Below are positions 55,958-64,000 of a stretch of 64,000 bases of DNA, in pieces. The notes beneath the pieces were generated by a model. That model searched no databases. It was not told the DNA's origin and worked only from the letters and a program-made list of their open reading frames with translations. Numbering within the stretch: the first letter of the stretch is position 1; each line of letters starts with the position of its first letter. The DNA is from Metridium senile (Eukaryota > Cnidaria > Anthozoa > Actiniaria > Metridiidae): the NCBI GenBank assembly GCA_949775045.1, contig OX459105.1, positions 8,820,547 through 8,884,546 on the forward strand, in the 5' to 3' direction. The translations under genes were made by a program, and so were the position numbers.

Positions 55958-56274
55958 GACTCAACTTGCGTGCCTATCAATCGAAAGTAATCCTTGCATT
56001 GCAAAATATGGCTGAGAATACACAGGAAGCCCGGAAGAGCTAAACAGTAACTTTAGACTGTTTTGTCTTGATTCCGCTGAAATGGCATTTTACCAGCGGG
56101 ATATAATACATTTTCAGACAGAAACTACATCAAGAGGCTAAATTTTGTTTAAGCAAACAAGGCAAAAAGACAAGACAAATACAGATACAAATATTGATAA
56201 TCACTCCACTCGGGTTTTTTTTAATTTTATAGGGATTATTTACAATGTGGAGGACTTATCTGACTGCTGTCATT

Positions 56275-56275
56275 A

Positions 56276-56342
<67 letters not shown>

Positions 56343-56390
56343 CTGAAATAAATAAATAAATAAAAAAATAAAAAATAAATAAATAAAAAA
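56275..56390. repeat. (AAAT)n microsatellite
   Basis: About 25 units, with some interruptions near the right end. Intergenic between the two hydrolase genes. The rest of 55958-57250 is AT-rich; 56925-56965 has a short G-rich stretch (GGGGGGTAGG, GGGGGGTTGGGGG). Confidence 0.95.
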
Positions 56391-57250
56391 CTCATTAATA
56401 ATTCATGAGCTATTAGTCCAATCGGGGCATTCCAATTTGGTCACATGCATGACCTTTATACCCCATAAAACACTGCCATATGTACATTATATAAAAACAC
56501 GTGTCTTCATGATAAAGGTACGTGTGTCTTTATGTACCTATGACACTTGTAAAGGTCTCAGTTTTAATCTCTCATCATTGACCTTTACTAGAGGCATCAC
56601 CCGAAACAATGCTATCAAGCTCCTACTATATTATACACGACCTTTCTCAAATGTGGGATGCCAAATGTGGTGCTTAATGGTGCATGGTGTGATATGAGAA
56701 TGCGCAGTGTACCTTGCAAATAAAGTTTGTCTCCAAATTAGACTATTCTTCAAAAAACTTTTATAATTTAGTTTTGAATAAGTGTTGGAGTTTTTCAAGT
56801 TTTTCAACTCGCAGCACATGTTTTATCAAGGATCAAAAACCCTCGCTGCGCTCGGGTTTTTATCCTTAATAAAGCACTGCTGCTCGTTTTTTATATACTA
56901 CATAAAGATCGGTAGCTTAATGGGGGGTAGGACTAATGGGGGGTTGGGGGATGGGGTAGTTTGGTTTGGTTTTTCACAGGGGACAGATGCTCCCGCCCTA
57001 ATGTTTTGAAATGTATTGTCGCAATATAAAAGAAAATTAGAAATCAGATTTAATAACCTAAAAGCAGTAAAGAAACAATACAAGCAAACAATTTTATTAA
57101 AATACAACTACAAACATTTTTAAAGCCAGGCTTCCTATGCTAATCAAAAAATGTCAGACAAATGATTATAAGACTTAGTACGATGCTATTTAGTGGCAAT
57201 TACTGTTCCTGGGTTAATGCAAGTACATACCGGTACTCTATTACATTATA

Positions 57251-57613
57251 GAGTGAGGTTATAATTAAACCCGTGAAATAGATATTAGACTAACACTCTT
57301 TAGTAGACCTCTTTAGTAATTTTATTGTTTTCTTTTGAGTCTATTTGACTATTACACTTTAGCAATTTCTATTTCAAGGGTTACATTGCTGCTTATTCAA
57401 CCGGGGCAACCCAAAGTTTATTAGCCAATCACGTTTGAGCTTAAGAACAAAAGAACCAGACATAGACGATCCGTCAAGTCAATTCGCGCCTATAATTTGA
57501 TTGGCTGATAAGGAGACAAAGTAGATATCTTTTGTTCTTAAGCTCAAACGTGATTGGCTAATAAACTCGAGGTGGCCCCGGTTGAATTAGCAGCACTGTA
57601 AATGCCTTCACTC
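57251..57613. mobile_element. TA-flanked MITE, family A, copy 4 (hosts a nested element)
   Basis: GAGTGAGGTTATAATTAAAC, CCGTGAAATAGATATTAGAC at the left; TAAATGCCTTCACTC at the right. TA at 57249-57250 and 57614-57615. Its right end is split by the element at 57384-57598. It lies in the short intergenic space just downstream of the second hydrolase gene. Confidence 0.9.
57384..57598. mobile_element. TA-flanked MITE, family C, nested in family A copy 4
   Basis: CATTGCTGCTTATTCAACCG, GGGCAACC at the left; GGCCCCGGTTGAATTAGCAG, CACTG at the right, with TA at 57382-57383 and 57599-57600. The arms continue with TTTATTAGCCAATCACGTTT, GAGCTTAAGAACAAAAG and its mirror, about 65 bp each. Confidence 0.9.
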
Positions 57614-57976
57614 TAGTTAATAGTGAGTAACTCTTTTACTTCGACCAAGGGCTAAAGCTCGAAACGTCAGTTAAGTTAAGTCAACATTTTTTACGGTGTT
57701 GCAAATTTCATTATGTTATCTATCAGTGATTAACTATGATAATTACATTCAATTTTCTACATCATTTTAAATCAAATTTTGAACTTTCTCTCTTAGATAG
57801 CCTGCTTTGCTGTGAAAGAATGAGTCTGCAAAACAGACTACTCTTAGAGAGATTTTATACCAAATTAATTTTGTTTGTTTTATAGTTTACATTTTTACTT
57901 TCATCTCCACAAGGATCCCATGTAAGGCAGAGAAGCGCGAAGGGAGAGGACCCTGGGAACGATGTTGATGGAATAT

Positions 57977-60900
57977 TCACTTGCTGACAAACTCTTTTAT
58001 GTAACTGTTGACAAGTGCTGGTTCTTCCTGCTGAACCCAGTGACTTGCACCAGCAATTTTCCTACAGTAATCAACATATAAACAAGGTGTCAATTTTACA
58101 TTTATTATTATCAGACATAATGATGATGATGATTATCATCATAATCATTATATTCATCAGGATCATTATCTTTATCATCATCACCATAGTCATCACAATT
58201 GTCATCATCACCATCATTTATCACCAACATCACCACAATCATCACAATCATAATCATCGTTTTCATCATTATCATCTTCATCATCACCACTACAATCATC
58301 ATAATAATCATAATCATTTTCATCAAATATATAATTATATTCATCACCACCACCACCACCACCATTATCATTAACATAATTGTCATATCATCATCACCAT
58401 CACCATAACCACCACAATCATCATCATCATTATTCCCATGAGAGCGAAAACCTCTATTTGGCACATTCTGAAAAGCATGAAAGTGAGGGCAAGGGAACCC
58501 AAGAAATGGAAAACCTATTGTTTCAACCAATATGGCAGCCTGTGTTAAAAGGGAGTGATAGAGTACAAACATTAAAAGTGTGCAACATAATTAGTACTAA
58601 ATAGTGATATTTTAGGCTAATTCTATTGTTTCCTATTGTTTAATTAGCACTATTTAGTACTAATTAACACTACTTGTTTCACAGTTATATTGTTTGCACT
58701 CTACTAGAAAAAAACTTCACTTTTTCACCTGATGGTTAAATCATCCACATATGGTTCCATCCAATCCAAAAGGCCTGCATCCAAAGCTTGATCTTCTAGC
58801 CCCTATTGACATAACAACAACAAACATTGTAATCTAAAAATTATCTAGTATACTCTTTGGAAGCAAACAAAGAGGAATGACAAAGCGAAGGATAAAAAGA
58901 AGGTAGGAGGGAAGAATAGAAGGAAGGAAGGAATGAACGATCGCAGGAAGAGAAGGAAAAAAGAAATTTGTGGATTGATCTTAAACTTTGACTTGAAAAG
59001 TTGTCCTCTTTTTCATAAAATTATCTAAGAACATGAAATCTTTGTTCGGTTCACACCAGCACTAAAAATGTATACTGTCACATTGAACCTTGTTAACAGC
59101 TAGAAAAACACATGAAACTCTCAAATTTTAAAACCATTTTGTTTATAAACAAAAACACCCTGGGCCTAGCTATAGCTAGAAATATATATTCATTTTTGTT
59201 ATGCCGTTATTTACCCAAATGACCATGACTGGACAAGAGATCTTTTTCTTCAATGTTCCTATGGGCTGGTAAGACAATAAAACATTCCTGTAGTAGTTAA
59301 GAGGTGGTGTCCAAGCCCCTGGTTGACCAAATGTGTACTTGAAGGCCTCAAGGTCTTCATCAGTGAGTATGACTTTCTTTTTCGTACCCTTTACAAGAGA
59401 AAACTCAGTGTTAGTTAAAACACTGGCATGAATGCATTGATTGGTTTTTAAGGCTGATTTGGCTTTCTGCTTAAAAAGTAGCAAATATTTAAACAAAGTT
59501 CATTGACTGCATGACCCAATGATTGACTGACTGGCTGAATGAATGAATAAATGAATAAATGGATGAATAAATGGATGGATGAATGAATGAATGAATGAAT
59601 CAATGAATCAATGAATCAATGAATCAATGAATGAAGGAATGAAGGAAGGAAGGAAGGAAGGAAGGAAGGAAGGAAGGAAGGAAGGAAGGAAGGAAGGAAG
59701 GAAGGAAGGAAGGAAGGAAGGAAGGAAGGAAGGAAGGAAGGAAGGAAGGAATGAAGGAAGGAATAAATAAATGAATGAATGGATGGATGGATGAATGAAT
59801 GGATTAGTGAATGAATGAATGAAAAGCTGAACAAATGTGTGAGATAATGAATGAATAAATAGCTAGCTGAATGACTGACTGACTCAAGCACCTATGAATA
59901 ACTCAGTGGCTATACTGAAATTAGACATCTTGGAGAGACATTCTGCTTGATTGAACACTAGGCTCACAGGCTAACTGGTAGGCTGATTGACTGTCTGGCA
60001 TATTAACTAACCTGCACCTGAATTACAGTGATTTATTGGTGCAGACGGATTCCCTGATTTTTAATTTGTTTATTTAATAAAAATGAACCAATAAACATAA
60101 TGAGATCATACCATAGCCTTCCTTAACATATCAAATGCTTTCATGTCATCTTCCTGGATGATTAGTTCTGGTACATATGGGACTTGGAAGAATGCAATAT
60201 ACTATAAAGTAATTATTAGTACAAATTAAACATGTATTGCATTGTAAGCAAACCAATAAATCAACCAACAAACAAATCAATTAACAAACATATATAAAAT
60301 ATATGTTAAAATATATATTATCTTAACAAAAAAAAGTTTAAAGATAGATGCAAGTAATCAATCAAATTAACAAACAACAAATTAAACAAACAAACAACAA
60401 ATCAGATCTAAACATTCAAGTAGACAAAACAGCAAGACAAACAAAGTTAAATCATTAAAACAAACAATCAAACAAACAAACAAGAAATCAAGAAAACTAA
60501 ACAAGCAATCAAATCTAAACGCTAAGTAAACAAAACAAGCAAACAAGCAAAGAAGCAAACAAAACAAGCAAACAAACAAACAGACAAACAAAGTCAAGAT
60601 ATCAATAACAGATTAACAAATCATCAAATCAGTTCATTAGGTTTTTACCCATGATTTTTTCTTCTGTTCCCAGCTTTTTGCAACAAATTTCGCGTATCCT
60701 CTAAATGAAAACAATAATAATTATAACTACTAATTGGTATTCATGCAATAAATAATTCTCATATTCTAAACACTGTGTTTTACAATATTGTTATGTGGCT
60801 ACAATCGGCGAATAAATAGTTTGACAGTTTGTATACATTAAGGGCCCCCAAATACGTACCATTTACAAAATCTGACTGTACCCCCACCCCCACCCCCCAG

Positions 60901-63900
60901 AGGCAATGTTGGTCAATCAACTATAAAATTGTCAATGGGTCGTTCTTCAATCAAGGTAGAACAACATTGAAGAGGGGGGGGGGGGGGGGGGGGGTAAGAC
61001 CTGAATTCGTGATTAAAACTGTAATCTATTTATAGGTTTAAATTATCCATTAACAATAATTGTAGGCAATATGTCATTATTTTATTCGCCAATTGTAGCA
61101 TGGTAGAAATGACCAGTACTATCAATATAGTGGTACATATGCACTTATAAAGAACCCAGAATTATAAAATTTTGGCTGTGTCCCTGTTTCAATAGCTCTT
61201 ATAATTGTAGATGAGCATGTGAGTCCAACAAACCAGCGGTATCGCCATGAGCGTACCATGAAAACGAGATTCTCGGGTCTAGATTTGCTTTGCTAGCAAA
61301 GATGTTTACTACAGATCAACAAATCATTGCATCATTTTGATAGATATATTTGATATAGAAAGTTATTTCTGCCTCTGTCAACAATTATGCCCAACGACTA
61401 CAGAGTCTTTGGATGTATGAACTTAAGTTCTAAAGTAGAATACAGTGGTTTGTCATGGCATTTACAACAACTATCGAACAAGAAGCCACTCGCTCAGACT
61501 TTTTCAGTTGCCCTAGGCCTGTCTCAGTGAGAGTGAAGCATGATTATAAAATTACAATACATTCACAATCAAATGAGCTCCCACATTTATTCATCTCAGA
61601 TCAACCTGTCAGGAACCAGCGCATTTCCAGATCATCAACATTAATTGAAATAGGTGACTGTATACATACATAGGATGAGGAGCATTCAGGATAATCAGCT
61701 TGTCAACCACTTGGGAATATTCATGAGCAGCACGCCTGCATGGGCATAAAAGAAAGAAAATGAAGTTTTACTTTTTCATCTTTCGAGAGGTATTATAATT
61801 ATAATAATTTTGAGCAATACTTTGAAAATGACAAAATTAATAGATCTATAATAATTTATATAATAATATTATATATATTTATTGAATTCATGAATAATTA
61901 ATGAGAATTTGACAAAAAATATCATGTCTGTGACAAATTTTGTAAAAATCTCATACAAATTTCGTCCTGATTTGCAAAAGTTTGAACTTGAATTTTCTCA
62001 GCCAGATTTACTTTTATCTTGACAATTTTAGTAAAATATGAAAGAACTAGTGTGGGACCTTCATATTATAATAATATTGTACTATTTGCGTCTGATCTGT
62101 ATGCGATATACAATGGCTTATCTTCAACTTGATCCCCATTGTATATCTCATACAGATCGGCCGCTTTTATATTGTATATATAAATATTACATACTTAAAA
62201 TAAATTGAATAAATAGCAATTTATTATTAATATTTCAGCAAGTGTGTATTACCAGGCCAAAATACCACCCCAATCATGGGCGACCAGTACACAAGAACTG
62301 TAACCAAGTGCCTCAATCTGAAAAAAAAAAAAAATATATTTATAATTTTTATACTTATTCACTTATAAATTATTTTATTTATTACTTCTAAAATTTTATT
62401 GTATTTTTAATTTATTGTTAGTAATAATCAATATGCATTCATATTATTATAAAATTAATGTATTTTTTATAATTTAATAAATAATATAAATATAAATAAT
62501 TTACAAGTAATATATACAATATGAGCGGCCGATCTGTATCCGATATACAACGGCGAGTCGAAGACGAGCCGTTGTATATCGGATACAGATCGGACGCGAA
62601 TATTGTATAGAACTTATGAAAGTCCAACGTTAGTTCTTTCATACTTTAATAAAATTGTCAAGATAAATGTAAATCTGGCCGAGAAAATTCAAGTTGAAAC
62701 TTATGCTAATCAGGACGAAATCTGTATGAGATTTACAACCTCCGTCACGGACGTGAATTCTTTTGTCAATTGCTCATTAATTATTCATGAATTTTATAAC
62801 TCAATTTACAATTTAGTTTTTTAAACATGACCAGAAATGTGCACTTCTCAAAACCAAGGAATTAATTTAAAGCCAACTTAGAGCCGTTGCTGAGTGATAT
62901 CCAATGAGAGGGTGGCCAAGGGGGGTGTCGTCATCACGTATGTTTCACAAATCGATTTTTTTGATATTCACGAATCACTATGATGGCCTCGAATTTAGGA
63001 GATCAACAATAAACAGTAACGCTTGATAAACCAGTTATTTGCTAAAACTAGTGAGTAAGTTTACAAAAACATTGTTGTTGTATTAATAACACGTAAAGCT
63101 GCATTATGGCGAGCATTAAACTTGTTAATTTGATCAATTGTATTGCCACTTCGAAGAGTGCTCAAGGATTTGTAAGACCTATTGGCTCATATGATGTCCT
63201 AGATGGCGGGAAAAAGTTATTGATTTCTCTACTAATGCTCAGCTGATTGGCTGAACAAAGGGAATGGAATGTTGCTAATGGGTAAGCAGCCATTAGTGGA
63301 AGGGTGGGGGAGGGGGGGGGGGGGGGGAGGGACCCAACACTAATAACAGCTGCGAGGGAGACTAACGAATCACAGACTGACTTTTGTTATTTGTTTTTAA
63401 TTCATTCAGTCGAGGTCCAACCGTCGTGATGAGAAGAGCTCCAATTAAACTTTCCAAGTCAAAATAAAAATAAATTATTTTTGCGATGAGAGAGAGTAGT
63501 TGTGCTTCCAAATATAAGCACTATCCTTAGATTACATTAGATTTATTACAAGCTGTGAGCTTTTTAAAGGTCACTGAACTGATGTACTTTTTGACACGGC
63601 GGTGACTGCTAAAATTCACCATTCTCAAAACCTCCTTTGCAAAACAGCAGCACTTTTTATGGTTACCGGTATGCCAAATTACTTGGAGTCAAGAAATCCT
63701 AATCCTATGTATTGTTTATCACCAGAAATTGATCAAAAATGGCAAAAAGCCAAGGAGTGAAATGTTTAATTGAAATAAATACCGGTAACCATAATTAATT
63801 ATTATTAATAAGAGATTAATAAAATAATATATCAACATTTACTATAATTATAAATATGAAATATATATTAAATTATAAATATTTCTAAGACGTTATCATG

Positions 63901-64000
63901 ATTATTTCTCTTACTTAATGTCTTATTACTTGTAAACTTACTTACTTATCATGATCATTAAATCAGTAGTAAGTATAGTTATGGCATCATCAGCACTTAC
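57977..64000 (-). CDS. EPHX4: Second epoxide-hydrolase-like alpha/beta hydrolase, 3' part (7 exons)
   Basis: Exons in transcript order: 62253-62317, 61670-61735, 60649-60700, 60112-60201, 59215-59388, 58729-58802, 57977-58061 (TGA). These encode 201 residues; the N-terminal part is beyond 64000. Motifs: nucleophile in VAHDWGGILAW (Asp), LIILNAPHP, FFQVPYVPELI, LTDEDLEAFKYTF, PPLNYYRN (lid Tyr), acid in GLEDQALDAG (Asp), base in GASHWVQQEEPALV (His). All seven exons have the same phases as their partners in the gene at 48724-55957, and only two differ in length (by one or two codons in the lid exons), apart from a shorter C-terminal exon without the satellite-derived tail. So the pair arose by tandem duplication of an already intron-rich gene. 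The sequence divergence is high, so the duplication is old. The catalytic triad residues present are complete. Confidence 0.93.
58110..58440. repeat. ATC-rich (ATCATCACC) simple sequence
   Basis: Degenerate trinucleotide run in intron 58062-58728 of the second hydrolase. The histidine- and isoleucine-rich frames on both strands are artefacts. Confidence 0.88.
58561..58701. mobile_element. TA-flanked MITE, family B, copy 2
   Basis: GAGTACAAACATTAAAAGTG ... ATATTGTTTGCACTC, with TA at 58559-58560 and 58702-58703. Shares its body with family B copy 1 (14999-15275), without the nested insertion. 27 bp from the donor of hydrolase exon 58729-58802. Confidence 0.88.
59520..59860. repeat. GAAT/GGAA/GGAT tetranucleotide arrays
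   Basis: (AATG)n near 59535-59632, a pure (GGAA)n array of about 30 units at 59636-59765, then GAAT/GGAT units to about 59830. In intron 59389-60111 of the second hydrolase. Confidence 0.95.
60225..60620. repeat. CAAA/CAAG-rich simple sequence
   Basis: Degenerate (CAAA)n and (AACAAGC)n words fill intron 60202-60648. The cysteine/leucine-rich minus-strand frame is an artefact. Confidence 0.85.
60975..60994 (+). repeat. Poly-G run
   Basis: About 20 consecutive G in intron 60701-61669 of the second hydrolase. A second run is at 63310-63328, in the intron upstream of exon 62253-62317. Such runs are prone to length error in the assembly. Confidence 0.9.
61190..61440 (-). repeat. Dispersed repeat shared by both hydrolase genes, copy 2
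   Basis: Inverse of 49050-49270: GATGAGCATG, ACCAGCGGTATCGCCATGAG, TTTGCTAGCAAAGATGTTTA, CTACAGATCAAC, TAGAAAGTTATTTCTGCCT, TTGGATGTATGAA. In intron 60701-61669 of the second hydrolase. Confidence 0.8.
61885..62170 (+). repeat. Dispersed repeat R2, copy 2
   Basis: TTCATGAATAATTAATGAGA, TCTCATACAAATTTCGTCCT, GATTTGCAAAAG, GAACTTGAATTTTCTCAGCC, AGTAAAATATGAAAGAACTA, then GATCTGTATGCGATATACAA and its mirror, CGGCCGC. In the intron downstream of exon 62253-62317, opposite in direction to copy 3. Confidence 0.85.
62515..62805 (-). repeat. Dispersed repeat R2, copy 3, with a near-perfect 67-bp palindrome
   Basis: Inverse orientation to copy 2. The palindrome at 62527-62593 pairs CCGATCTGTATCCGATATAC, AACGGC with GCCGTTGTATATCGGATACA, GATCGG. 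The body holds CAAGTTGAAACTTATGCTAA, TCAGGACGAAATCTGTATGA and TCCGTCACGGACGTGAATTC. The rest of the intron to 64000 has a poly-G run at 63310 and otherwise AT-rich sequence. Confidence 0.88.

Overview
This is intron-rich nuclear DNA of an invertebrate animal. It is AT-rich and packed with dispersed repeats. Every gene is cut into many short exons with GT-AG borders, there is no bacterial operon layout, and repeats fill most of the space. The protein families and the repeat load fit a cnidarian-like or other marine invertebrate genome, but the sequence alone does not fix the phylum.

Four genes can be assembled with matching splice phases. (1) Plus strand, 1-8415: the 3' part of a secreted/extracellular-type gene whose C-type lectin domain is split, with a LamG-type domain encoded between its two halves. 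(2) Minus strand, 44993-13469: a complete kinesin-13 (KIF2/MCAK type) gene of 27 coding exons and 701 residues, with P-loop, switch I, switch II and the kinesin-13 KVD motif. (3) Minus strand, 55957-48724: a complete membrane-anchored epoxide-hydrolase-like alpha/beta hydrolase (EPHX4 type) of 11 exons and 355 residues. (4) Minus strand, 64000-57977: the last 7 exons of a second EPHX4-type paralogue with the same intron phases as the matching exons of the first, so a tandem duplicate.

Between and inside these genes lie: a near-perfect 5.6 kb inverted repeat in a kinesin intron; at least seven copies or fragments of one tRNA-derived SINE; many TA-flanked MITE families with terminal inverted repeats, several nested in each other; and minisatellites (15-bp, 10-bp, about 100-130-bp, 74-bp, 76-bp, 55-bp and 80-93-bp units) plus tetranucleotide arrays. 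The very long uninterrupted reading frames in the window are these satellites, not genes.

The most interesting points are where repeats meet gene structure: a LamG module with symmetrical phase-1 borders inside a lectin domain; a 74-bp tandem repeat that copied a kinesin splice acceptor three extra times, each copy leading to an immediate stop; a SINE whose edge is about 7 bp from a kinesin splice donor; an inverted repeat pair flanking the exon with the catalytic nucleophile of the second hydrolase; and a minisatellite that supplies the last residues of the first hydrolase.
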